From UBA7672 sp035995285 (GTDB lineage: Bacteria; Pseudomonadota; Alphaproteobacteria; Caulobacterales; Hyphomonadaceae), in the NCBI GenBank assembly GCA_035995285.1, contig DASYKO010000111.1, forward strand, positions 1 to 6,114: 6,114 bases of DNA, in the 5' to 3' direction. Of this stretch, positions 1-5,110 are shown piece by piece (the stretch's first letter is position 1; every line of letters begins with the position of its first letter). The notes below the pieces were generated by a model that saw only the letters and a program-made list of their open reading frames with translations, ran no database searches and was not told where the DNA came from. A program made the translations under genes and the position numbers.

Positions 1-119
1 GACACGATCACGCCGGCGGCGGCCACGAGCTCGGCGACCAGCGCCCACTTTCGCAAGCCGCGCAGCGGCGGATCGGATGGCGGCGCGACAGGCGGCGCAG
101 AAGGAGTCGCGTCAGTCAT
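1..119 (-). CDS. Partial hypothetical membrane-anchored protein, paralogue of the adjacent gene (N-terminal 39 residues)
   Basis: I do not recognise a named family. The minus-strand frame opens with ATG at 119-117 and runs off the left edge after 39 codons. It begins MTDATPSAPPVAPPSDPP, a Pro/Ala-rich leader, then LRGLRKWALVAELVAAAGVIV, the start of a hydrophobic helix. The basic residues before the helix suggest the N-terminus is cytoplasmic. The plan (Pro-rich leader, short basic stretch, LVAE, Ala/Val-rich helix) repeats that of the neighbour at 132-788. The two genes also share an identical 16-nt stretch (30-45 and 675-690), so this is a tandem duplicate. A GGGGA Shine-Dalgarno lies just upstream (in 120-131). 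The gap to the upstream gene is only 12 bp, implying co-transcription. The function is unknown. Confidence 0.75.
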   Translation of the reverse strand, partial: MTDATPSAPPVAPPSDPPLRGLRKWALVAELVAAAGVIV

Positions 120-131
120 GTCGTTCCCCAC

Positions 132-788
132 TCATTGCTTCGGCTTCGGCTTCGGCTTCGGCGCCGGCGGCGCCGGCTGCTGCGCGTCGCTCTCCGGCTG
201 CGAAGCGGGCGGCTTGATTAGTCCGTCGTATGGGAGACGAAAGGCGTCGCCCGCCTTCGCCGCTTCCGCATCTCGGTACTCGCGATAGCTCTTCGAGAAC
301 CAGTGCTTGCGCCGCTCCCAGAGGTCCTGGATCCCGGGAGTGCCGTAGGTCTCCATTGCCTGTGAGTGATGGGCCTCCCAGAGTTCCGGCGCCACTCGCC
401 CGGCCTTGTACTGCAGGTACAGCGCTTCCCAGGTTCGCTCGGTGAATGTCCCCAGGGAATTCATCAGGACCTGCTCAGCAGGGGTCAACTCCTCGCCGAT
501 CTGGGTCCGTGCCATCGCGTCGGCGAGCTGCGGATTTTCGATAATCAGGCGCGAGATAACGTTGATGGATTCGATCTGCTTCTGCTCGGCGGCCTCGCGC
601 GCCAGTGCGTTGGACTGCGCCACCTGCACGCCGACGAAGACCAGCGAGATCACCACGGCGGCCGCGCCGATGACCTCGGCGACCAGCGCCGCGCGCTTGA
701 GCCGGAACATGGATGCTTCCGATGGCGCAGGCGCGCTCGGCGCAACAGCCGGCGCCGGCCCCGATGCCGGCGAAGTCTCGACTGACAT
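132..788 (-). CDS. Hypothetical single-pass membrane protein with Lys-Pro repeat tail (218 aa)
   Basis: No function can be assigned. Residues 1-26 are Pro/Ala/Ser-rich, and about 34-56 form one strong transmembrane helix (LVAEVIGAAAVVISLVFVGV). Residues 57-180 look helical and soluble, with conserved-looking aromatic/acidic segments (ERTWEALYLQYKAG at 117-130, ELWEAH at 135-140, SYREYRDA at 167-174). The C-terminus is low complexity and ends KPKPKPKQ. The layout resembles a widespread uncharacterised proteobacterial family with an N-terminal helix followed by an all-helical domain; I recall this only in general terms. Basic residues before the helix suggest the C-terminal domain is periplasmic. 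The ATG at 788 has a GGGGAC Shine-Dalgarno 5 nt away. An internal ATG at residue 27 is possible, but the paralogue also has a Pro-rich leader, which favours the longer form. It lies 83 bp downstream of trpF with no terminator visible between them, so readthrough from trpF is likely. Confidence 0.8.
   Translation of the reverse strand: MSVETSPASGPAPAVAPSAPAPSEASMFRLKRAALVAEVIGAAAVVISLVFVGVQVAQSNALAREAAEQKQIESINVISRLIIENPQLADAMARTQIGEELTPAEQVLMNSLGTFTERTWEALYLQYKAGRVAPELWEAHHSQAMETYGTPGIQDLWERRKHWFSKSYREYRDAEAAKAGDAFRLPYDGLIKPPASQPESDAQQPAPPAPKPKPKPKQ
139..162. repeat. Hexanucleotide tandem repeat, 4 copies of TTCGGC
   Basis: Four perfect head-to-tail copies of TTCGGC lie in the 3' end of the 132-788 gene. 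On the coding strand they encode the alternating Pro-Lys tail. Because the unit is six bases, copy-number change would lengthen or shorten the tail without shifting the frame. Confidence 0.9.
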
Positions 789-871
789 GAAAGTCCCCGA
801 TGCGTCCCTAAACGTCCCGGGACCACACTCGCAGGAACAGCGGTGGAGGAAAAGCCTTGCCCTAGCGGCGC

Positions 872-1552
872 CTACCCCGCCGCCTTGGCCGCCTCGATGA
901 AGGCCTTCACCTTCGCCGGGTCCTTCACGCCGGGCCGCGCCTCGACGCCGGAGGAGACGTCAACGGATTTCGCCCCGCTCACGCGGATCGCCTCAGCGAC
1001 ATTCGCAGGCGTGAGCCCGCCGGAGAGCACCCAGGGTTTGCCCGGATCGAAGCCCTGCAGGATCGTCCAGTCGAACGCACGCCCATGGCCGCCTTCCCTG
1101 TCCGCGCCAGCGGGCGCCTTGGCGTCCAGCAGGAACATGTCGGCGGCGTCGAACGTCTTGAGCTGGTCAAGGTCAGCCCTCGACGACACGCCGATCGCCT
1201 TCACGATGGCGAGGCGCGGGAAGCGCTTCTTGAGGTAGGCGACCTCGTCAGGCGTTTCCCTGCCATGCAGCTGCACGGCGGCGGCTTCGGGCAGGCCGGT
1301 GAGGAAGCCGTCAAGCGCTTCGGTGTGCGGGCCGCCGGAGAGGCTGAACGTCGCCACGATCCAGACGTCGGCCCAGCGCTCGGGGTCGTATTTCATGTTG
1401 TAGACGTTGGCCGCCATCTCGCGAACCCGGCGGGGCTCCACATACCGGGGCGAGGCCGGAACGAGCACGAACCCGACGCGGCTCGCGCCCGCATGAATGG
1501 CGGACTCCAAATCTGATTCGTTGGTGAGACCGCAGATCTTGACGCTGGCCAT
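872..1552 (-). CDS. trpF: Phosphoribosylanthranilate isomerase TrpF (226 aa)
   Basis: TrpF catalyses the Amadori rearrangement of N-(5-phosphoribosyl)anthranilate to CdRP, the third step of tryptophan synthesis from chorismate, in the cytoplasm. The (beta/alpha)8 signatures appear in order: KICGLT at residues 5-10 with the catalytic base Cys7, QLHG at 94-97, FLLDA at 140-144 with the general acid Asp143, and the phosphate-binding loops LSGGLTPANV (176-185) and VDVSSGVE (197-204). I chose the ATG at 1552-1550 because it puts KICGLT at the usual N-terminal position and gives a normal family length. The frame stays open upstream to a TTG at 1645, but those extra 31 residues look non-conserved. 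The Shine-Dalgarno before 1552 is weak. The mscL terminator separates it from mscL, so it should have its own promoter in 1553-1655; I cannot pick one with confidence. trpB does not follow directly. Instead the two paralogous unknown genes lie downstream. Confidence 0.96.
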   Translation of the reverse strand: MASVKICGLTNESDLESAIHAGASRVGFVLVPASPRYVEPRRVREMAANVYNMKYDPERWADVWIVATFSLSGGPHTEALDGFLTGLPEAAAVQLHGRETPDEVAYLKKRFPRLAIVKAIGVSSRADLDQLKTFDAADMFLLDAKAPAGADREGGHGRAFDWTILQGFDPGKPWVLSGGLTPANVAEAIRVSGAKSVDVSSGVEARPGVKDPAKVKAFIEAAKAAG

Positions 1553-1655
1553 GGGGAGCGGTCCGAAACCTTGGCCCAGTGCAACCTTGTCCGGGTCTGG
1601 GGCCCTTGCTTTTGCGGCGCTTTTACTTCCCCGAGTAGGAAGCAACCTGGCCCGG

Positions 1656-1686
1656 AAAAGCAGAAAGGGCGGCGCTCAGGCCGCCC
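1656..1686 (-). terminator. Intrinsic terminator downstream of mscL
   Basis: A perfect 7-bp stem, GGGCGGC (1667-1673) with GCCGCCC (1680-1686), encloses a 6-nt loop. Read on the minus strand it is followed by TTTCTGCTTTT (1666-1656), a U-rich tail. It begins 43 bp past the mscL stop and points the same way, so it most likely ends the mscL (or ihfB-mscL) transcript before trpF. Confidence 0.75.
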
Positions 1687-1728
1687 CTTCCGTACGCAAC
1701 TGAACTCTACTCAGGTCTAAAAGCTAGC

Positions 1729-2142
1729 TCAGGGCCGTTTTGCAAGCAAGTCCCTAATCTCGATGAGGAGTTTTTCCTGTGGAGGCGTCTCCGGCGTAGG
1801 TGCAGGCGCGGCCTCTTGCTTACGCTTCATCTTGTTCATCCCTTTGATGAGCAAGAACATCGTAAATGCAACTATGATGAAGGTAATGATGAAGTTGATG
1901 AACTTGCCGTAGTTGATCGTGACGGCCGCGATGTCTTTGCCATCCGGTCCCACGCTCGCCGGTTTGAGCTCGTAGCCGAACTTCGAGAAATCCATACCGC
2001 CGGTCACGTAACCGATGATCGGCATGATGATGTCCTGCACGAGCGAGGTGACGATCGCGCCGAACGCTGCGCCAATGATGATGCCGACCGCGAGGTCGAC
2101 GACATTTCCCCGCATCGCGAATTCGCGGAATTCCTTGAGCAA
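1729..2142 (-). CDS. mscL: Large-conductance mechanosensitive channel MscL (137 aa), TTG start
   Basis: MscL is a pentameric inner-membrane channel that opens under high membrane tension and releases solutes on hypo-osmotic shock. The N-terminus, LKEFREFAMRGNVVDLAVG followed by IIIGAAFG, is almost identical to the E. coli protein. TM1/pore helix spans about 15-42, with the gate glycine corresponding to E. coli Gly22 at residue 20. The periplasmic loop is about 43-78 and TM2 about 79-101 (FINFIITFIIVAFTMFLLIKG). A basic KMKRK cluster (104-108) follows, then a Pro-rich linker and the C-terminal bundle helix EKLLIEIRDLLAKRP. The length is typical. The start is TTG (2142-2140): family alignment puts the first residue exactly there, and GAGGGAG lies 6 nt upstream. 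It sits between ihfB and trpF, where many alphaproteobacteria carry lapA. Confidence 0.97.
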   Translation of the reverse strand: MLKEFREFAMRGNVVDLAVGIIIGAAFGAIVTSLVQDIIMPIIGYVTGGMDFSKFGYELKPASVGPDGKDIAAVTINYGKFINFIITFIIVAFTMFLLIKGMNKMKRKQEAAPAPTPETPPQEKLLIEIRDLLAKRP

Positions 2143-2148
2143 GCAAAT

Positions 2149-2155
2149 CTCCCTC
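2149..2155 (-). promoter_or_regulatory. Shine-Dalgarno that fixes the TTG start of mscL
   Basis: On the minus strand GAGGGAG is followed by a 6-nt spacer and then TTG. No in-frame ATG near this position would preserve the conserved LKEFREF N-terminus, so this site decides the start. Confidence 0.8.
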
Positions 2156-2193
2156 AGCGGCCATGCGCCCCTGATTGCGCATGTCTCATGATG

Positions 2194-2209
2194 TTCACGG
2201 CACGGTGAA
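2194..2209. repeat. Small dyad TTCAC-N6-GTGAA upstream of mscL
   Basis: A 5-bp inverted repeat (2194-2198 and 2205-2209) lies about 50 bp before the mscL start in the ihfB-mscL gap (2143-2300). The same half-sites occur as TTCAC-C-GTGAA at 2742-2752, upstream of ihfB. It could be an operator, but short dyads also arise by chance. I see no convincing promoter or terminator in this 158-bp gap otherwise. Confidence 0.25.
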
Positions 2210-2300
2210 GCGTCCAGCCTGAATCGACCGGCGGCTAGAAGAAACCATGTTTCGATTTATGGGAATTCCTGAAGGGGCTCAGCGGAATGACGCTGCGAAC

Positions 2301-2606
2301 TCAGGAATCGCGGTCTTCCGGATCGTGGCCGTTGTTGAGGCGCGAGCGCAGCTCCTTGCCCGCCTTGAAGAAGGGCACGTGCTTGCTTTCGACCGACACG
2401 GCATTGCCGGTGCGCGGATTGCGGCCCGTGCGCGCCTCGCGCTTGCGTACGGAGAAAGCGCCGAAGCCGCGCAACTCCACGCGATCCCCACGCTCGAGAG
2501 CGGCCGCCACCTCATCGAAGATGACATCGACGATCTTCTCGACCTCACGCACTTTCAGCGTGGGGTTCTCCTCAGCCAGTCGGGCGATGAGTTCGGAACG
2601 GAGCAT
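2301..2606 (-). CDS. ihfB: Integration host factor subunit beta (101 aa)
   Basis: IhfB is half of the IHF heterodimer, a nucleoid protein that bends DNA sharply at specific sites and assists recombination, replication and sigma-54 promoters. It belongs to the HU/IHF fold: helical body MLRSELIARLAEENPTL... (1-40), then the beta saddle with RGFGAF at 46-51, and the DNA-contacting arm with RNPRTG at 62-67 (intercalating Pro64). The family end FFKAGKELR (79-87) is followed by a short charged tail (NNGHDPEDRDS). The MLRSELI start corresponds to the usual MIRSELI. The Shine-Dalgarno is poor. It normally follows rpsA directly. Here a terminator and an opposite-strand accessory block separate them, so it needs its own promoter, probably in 2607-2820. 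mscL follows 158 bp downstream on the same strand. Confidence 0.95.
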   Translation of the reverse strand: MLRSELIARLAEENPTLKVREVEKIVDVIFDEVAAALERGDRVELRGFGAFSVRKREARTGRNPRTGNAVSVESKHVPFFKAGKELRSRLNNGHDPEDRDS

Positions 2607-2685
2607 CAGCGGAAAATTGCGCTAGAGCGCGCGAAAGACAAGAGTTTTTCGTCGTATGACTGCCCTTGACCGCCGCTTTTTCTGT

Positions 2686-2722
2686 TTCAAGGCGGTGCAA
2701 AGCATGCCGGAGGCGCCTTGAA
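2686..2722. repeat. 9-bp inverted repeat TTCAAGGCG / CGCCTTGAA
   Basis: The arms at 2686-2694 and 2714-2722 match perfectly around a 19-nt centre that contains GCATGC. It lies 80-116 bp upstream of the ihfB start. Read toward ihfB the hairpin is followed by A-rich sequence, so it is not an intrinsic terminator. It could be an operator or an mRNA leader structure. Confidence 0.5.
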
Positions 2723-2821
2723 TCATCGCTTGGAGGCGAGATTCACCGTGAAACGCGGTGATGCGGCATCGACCTTCCAATAAAGCGACCGGAAGATCGG
2801 CTGTTCGTTGAGGATGCCGAA

Positions 2822-2856
2822 CGAGTCGGGGCTAACCCTGATGGCGCCCCGACTCG
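2822..2856. repeat. Perfect 11-bp hairpin CGAGTCGGGGC / GCCCCGACTCG
   Basis: The arms at 2822-2832 and 2846-2856 are perfectly complementary and GC-rich around a 13-nt loop. It lies 61 bp past the stop of the AhpD-like gene. No T-run follows on either strand, so a canonical Rho-independent terminator is not supported. It may still protect the 3' end of that mRNA, block readthrough into ihfB, or mark the edge of the inserted block. Confidence 0.6.
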
Positions 2857-2917
2857 AGCGCCGGACTTAGGCGGATGTCAGCCGATCCCTATCAGTCGCT
2901 TTTCAGCTTTTTCCCGA

Positions 2918-3403
2918 TCACCCCTTCCATGCGCCCGCGATCTGGCGCGTGGCGCAGTTGATGCGGTTGAACACGTTGATCAGGCTGATCTGCACGACAA
3001 CGGCCATCAGCTCCTTTTCCTCGAACACGCGCGCCGCCTCGTTCCAGATCTCGTCGGTCACCGCCTCCGGCCGGTCGGCCAGGCGCGTCAGCGCTTCGGT
3101 GAGGGCAAGAGCTGCGCGCTCCTGCGGTGTAAACCACGGCGCCTCGCGCCAGGCGGCGACGGTGTTGATGCGCTTGTCCGGCTCGCCGGCCGTTTTCAGC
3201 TCGCGCGCATGCATGTCACAGCACACGGAGCAGCCATTGATCTGGCTCGCCCGCAGATGGATCAGCTTGATGGTCACCGGGGCCAAGCCCTCGGGCGATG
3301 CGGCTTTGTTCACCGCAAGCAGCGCGGGAAGAACGTCGGGCAGGAGGAAGACCGCATTCTTGATGCGGGGTTCAAGCGTGTGGGCTTCGGTTACGGCGCT
3401 CAT
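2918..3403 (-). CDS. AhpD / carboxymuconolactone decarboxylase-family protein (161 aa)
   Basis: This belongs to the all-helical CMD/AhpD fold, whose AhpD branch uses a CxxC pair to reduce peroxides or partner peroxiredoxins. The signature is the segment around residues 52-66: ASQINGCSVCCDMHARE, with Cys58 and Cys61 as the redox pair, an extra Cys62, and His65. This matches the usual INGC-x-x-C-x-x-H pattern. The second helical half (WFTPQERAALALTEALTRL, 90-108) and the C-terminal INVFNRIN segment (142-149) are typical of the CMD-family proteins found beside SnoaL-extended ECF sigma factors. The ATG at 3403 has AAGGAG 8 nt upstream. It is transcribed divergently from the sigma gene, from the predicted promoter at 3471-3497. 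The physiological substrate cannot be read from sequence; a thiol peroxidase role is inferred. Confidence 0.9.
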   Translation of the reverse strand: MSAVTEAHTLEPRIKNAVFLLPDVLPALLAVNKAASPEGLAPVTIKLIHLRASQINGCSVCCDMHARELKTAGEPDKRINTVAAWREAPWFTPQERAALALTEALTRLADRPEAVTDEIWNEAARVFEEKELMAVVVQISLINVFNRINCATRQIAGAWKG

Positions 3404-3435
3404 GGGGGAGGCTCCTTTTTTCTAACATTCGGGTC

Positions 3436-3462
3436 TGTCACATTCGGCGAGACTGGCTCGTC
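3436..3462 (+). promoter_or_regulatory. Predicted ECF41-type promoter for the sigma factor gene
   Basis: TGTCACA (3436-3442), a 16-bp spacer and CGTC (3459-3462) exactly match the promoter I recall for ECF41-group sigma factors (TGTCACA-N16-CGTC). Initiation near 3468-3470 would leave a leader of about 30 nt, with AAGGAA (3485-3490) 8 nt before the sigma ATG at 3499. It implies positive autoregulation. Confidence 0.75.
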
Positions 3463-3470
3463 ATCGGGGT

Positions 3471-3497
3471 GACGGATGAGCGCTAAGGAATGTGACC
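3471..3497 (-). promoter_or_regulatory. Predicted ECF41-type promoter for the AhpD-like gene
   Basis: On the minus strand GGTCACA (3497-3491), a 16-bp spacer and CGTC (3474-3471) match the same pattern with one change in the first base. It shares GTCACATTC and CGTCA with the plus-strand promoter, while the rest of the spacer differs, so the boxes are selectively conserved. Initiation near 3463-3465 gives a leader of about 60 nt that carries the AAGGAG of the AhpD-like gene. Confidence 0.7.
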
Positions 3498-3498
3498 G

Positions 3499-4395
3499 AT
3501 GGCAGACAAAAACCCTGTCCACCCTGATCTGGCGGGACTTTTCGAAGCTCAGCGCGGCAAGCTGCAGGGCGTCGCCTATCGCATGCTGGGCTCGAAGGCC
3601 GAGGCGGAAGACGCCGTGCAGGAAGCCTGGCTCCGCCTGTCGCGCACCGACGCCAACGAGATCAGCAATCTCGGCGGCTGGCTCACGACGGTCGTATCGC
3701 GCGTCTGCCTCGATATGCTGCGCTCGCGGAAAACACGCGGCGAGGAAGAACTGGGAGAGGAACCGCTGCCGGCTGTCTCCTCAACACTGGCCCCTGCCCC
3801 TCCCGCCAATCCCGAAGAAGAAATGCGCCTCGCCGACAGCGTCGGCCTCGCGCTGATGATCGTTCTGGAACGCTTGGCGCCGGCCGAGCGCGTCGCCTTC
3901 GTCCTGCACGACATGTTCGACATGCCGTTCGAAGAAATCGCCCCCGTGGTAGGCCGCACGCCCGACGCCACGCGCCAGCTGGCCAGCCGCGCCCGCCGCC
4001 GCGTTCAGGGCTCGGACGATCCGCCCGAGGTGAGACGCGAAGCTAACCGCAAGATCATCGAGGCCTTCCTCGCCGCATCCCGCTCCGGCGACATGACAGC
4101 CCTGCTGGCAGTGCTCGACCCCGACGTCGTGGTCACAGGCGATGCAGTTGCAGCCCGCGGCCTCGGCGGCCAGAGCGAAGTGCGCGGGGCAGACACGGTC
4201 GCCGCACTGTTCAAGGGCCGCGCGCAGAACGCCAAGCCCGCCCTGCTGGACGGCGAAGTCGGGATCGTGGTGGCCCCGCAAGGCCGCCTGTTCCTGGCAG
4301 TGCGCTTCCGCATCGAGAACGGCCGCATCGCAGAGATGAGCGGCATCGGCGACCCGGCGCAGCTGGCGGCGCTGGATATTGCAGAGTTCGACTGA
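3499..4395 (+). CDS. ECF sigma factor with C-terminal SnoaL-like domain (SigJ/ECF41-like, 298 aa)
   Basis: This is an alternative RNA polymerase sigma factor. Sigma region 2 spans about 10-80, with GVAYRMLGSKAEAEDAVQEAWLR at 24-46 and GGWLTTVVSRVCLDMLRSRK at 59-78. An acidic/Pro-rich linker follows (81-107), then region 4 (about 113-170) with LERLAPAERVAFVLHDMF and the helix-turn-helix FEEIAPVVGRTPDATRQLASRARRR. Residues 182-292 form a SnoaL/NTF2-like domain (KIIEAFLAASRSGDMTALLAVLDPDV ... LFLAVRFRIENGRIAEM). In ECF41 and related groups such fused domains control sigma activity in place of an anti-sigma factor, and no anti-sigma gene is present here. Region 4 and the extension fit the family, but the ECF41 linker motif WLPEP is absent (EEPLPA here). 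DGGGR is replaced by GDAVAAR (214-220), and the terminal NPDKL-like motif appears as DPAQL (285-289). The neighbouring AhpD/CMD gene is the classic partner. Exact ECF group is unassigned. The signal is unknown. Confidence 0.94.
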   Translation: MADKNPVHPDLAGLFEAQRGKLQGVAYRMLGSKAEAEDAVQEAWLRLSRTDANEISNLGGWLTTVVSRVCLDMLRSRKTRGEEELGEEPLPAVSSTLAPAPPANPEEEMRLADSVGLALMIVLERLAPAERVAFVLHDMFDMPFEEIAPVVGRTPDATRQLASRARRRVQGSDDPPEVRREANRKIIEAFLAASRSGDMTALLAVLDPDVVVTGDAVAARGLGGQSEVRGADTVAALFKGRAQNAKPALLDGEVGIVVAPQGRLFLAVRFRIENGRIAEMSGIGDPAQLAALDIAEFD

Positions 4396-4412
4396 CCCGT
4401 CTTCGCACGACC

Positions 4413-4568
4413 GGAACAAGGCTCCGCACCCCCCACCTGTCCACCCCCCTTCGGGCGGGCGGGACCGCGTGGCGCGAATTGGACATCGAACGATCAGGGT
4501 AAGCTGGAGCAACCGGGTCCCGCCCGCCCGAAGGGGGGAGGACAGGTGGGGGTGTGGGACTTAGTTCC
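4413..4568. repeat. Palindromic interspersed repeat, copy A
   Basis: The two imperfect arms of about 54 bp are 4413-4466 and 4516-4568. They begin and end GGAAC / GTTCC and enclose 49 bp. The innermost 23 bp of each arm (4444-4466 and 4516-4538) are perfectly complementary. ACCTGTCC (4435-4442) with GGACAGGT (4540-4547) is the next matched block. The segment 4461-4491 matches copy B (5153-5183) at 28 of 31 positions. It fills the gap between the sigma gene (18 nt past its stop) and the GFA gene. It encodes nothing credible. No U-tract follows, but the stem could still end or stabilise the sigma mRNA. No clear target-site duplication is visible. Confidence 0.85.
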
Positions 4569-4652
4569 GATGCCCGCGATCCGACGCTGCCGTCGCTTCG
4601 ACTCCGATCGATCGCGCTCTAACTTGAGAGAGGATCCAGGAGGAGCCACACT

Positions 4653-5069
4653 ATGAAACGCACCCACAAGGGCGGCTGCCATTGCGGCGCAGTGGCATAC
4701 GAAGCCGACATCGACCTCGAGGGCGAAGGCACGTTCAAGTGCAACTGCACGTATTGCGCAAGGCACCGCAGCTGGGTCGCCGGCGGCAAACCGGAGGACC
4801 TGCGCGTCATCAAGGGCGAGGACAAGCTCGGCCGATATTCTGCAACCGGCCCGGCGCGCCAGAAACAGGGCCACGAGCATTGCTTCTGCTCCAACTGCGG
4901 CATCCGCGTCTTCAGCCGCGGCGAGATCGAAGGCCTCGGCCCGTTCATGACCGTGCAGGTCGCCACGCTCGAAGGCGCGCCCGAGATCCTGCGCGACGTA
5001 AAAGTCACCTGGCAGGACGGCCGCCACAACAGCTGGCGGAACCCGCCGGCGGATACGCGCGGACTGTAG
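4653..5069 (+). CDS. GFA-family zinc protein (glutathione-dependent formaldehyde-activating enzyme-like, 138 aa)
   Basis: The GFA/Mss4-like fold binds zinc through cysteine clusters. The founding member was reported to promote S-hydroxymethylglutathione formation from formaldehyde and glutathione, but most homologues are uncharacterised. All expected clusters are present: GGCHCGAV (Cys9, Cys11), CNCTYC (Cys30, Cys32, Cys35) and HCFCSNCGIRVFSRG (Cys77, Cys79, Cys82). The length is normal and there is no signal peptide, so it is cytoplasmic. The ATG at 4653 has a very strong AGGAGGAG (4638-4645) with a 7-nt spacer. A weak promoter candidate (TTCGAC 4597-4602, 17 bp, TAACTT 4620-4625) lies upstream, but no TGTCACA/CGTC pair, so direct control by the neighbouring sigma is not supported. 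The gene is flanked on both sides by copies of the same palindromic repeat. A role in aldehyde or thiol detoxification is inferred only. Confidence 0.93.
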   Translation: MKRTHKGGCHCGAVAYEADIDLEGEGTFKCNCTYCARHRSWVAGGKPEDLRVIKGEDKLGRYSATGPARQKQGHEHCFCSNCGIRVFSRGEIEGLGPFMTVQVATLEGAPEILRDVKVTWQDGRHNSWRNPPADTRGL

Positions 5070-5110
5070 GACGAGCCGGGCCGGGCAAAGGTCGCTCTCT
5101 TGCGTCAAGA

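Larger units (their letters stand above)
2607..2917. other. 311-bp non-coding region between the AhpD-like gene and ihfB
   Basis: I see no credible gene here. It should carry the ihfB promoter, but I find no strong -35/-10 pair; a TTG-AAA-like box near 2715-2720 has no good partner. It holds three inverted repeats: 2686-2722, 2742-2761 (TTCACCGTGAA overlapping a TCACCG/CGGTGA hairpin) and 2822-2856. None has a U-rich tail on either strand. Confidence 0.6.

Noticed and set aside
814..823. Palindrome GTCCCGGGAC and CGTCCC direct repeats (803-808, 813-818) between trpF and the unknown gene
   Set aside because: They are short and GC-rich in a GC-rich genome, with no promoter context. They are too weak to call an operator.
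1553..1645. Longer trpF starting at a TTG at 1645 (31 extra N-terminal residues)
   Set aside because: The extra residues look non-conserved and would displace KICGLT from its usual N-terminal place. The ATG at 1552 gives Cys7 and a normal family length.
2686..2722. Intrinsic terminator reading toward ihfB
   Set aside because: Read on the minus strand the hairpin is followed by A-rich, not T-rich, sequence. The T-run is on the plus strand and lies upstream of the stem.
3490..3495. ATGTGA start-stop element just before the sigma gene
   Set aside because: It has no spacing from the AAGGA Shine-Dalgarno, and its bases are explained by the minus-strand -35 box (3491-3497).
3781..4512. Minus-strand open frame of 243 codons opposite the sigma gene
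   Set aside because: It is a GC-rich antisense shadow of the sigma factor, whose domains are clear. Its Cys/His-rich composition reflects codon bias.
4569..4652. An ECF41-type promoter for the GFA gene
   Set aside because: A CGTC occurs near 4591 but no TGTCACA-like box lies 16-17 bp upstream, so I do not place GFA in the sigma regulon.
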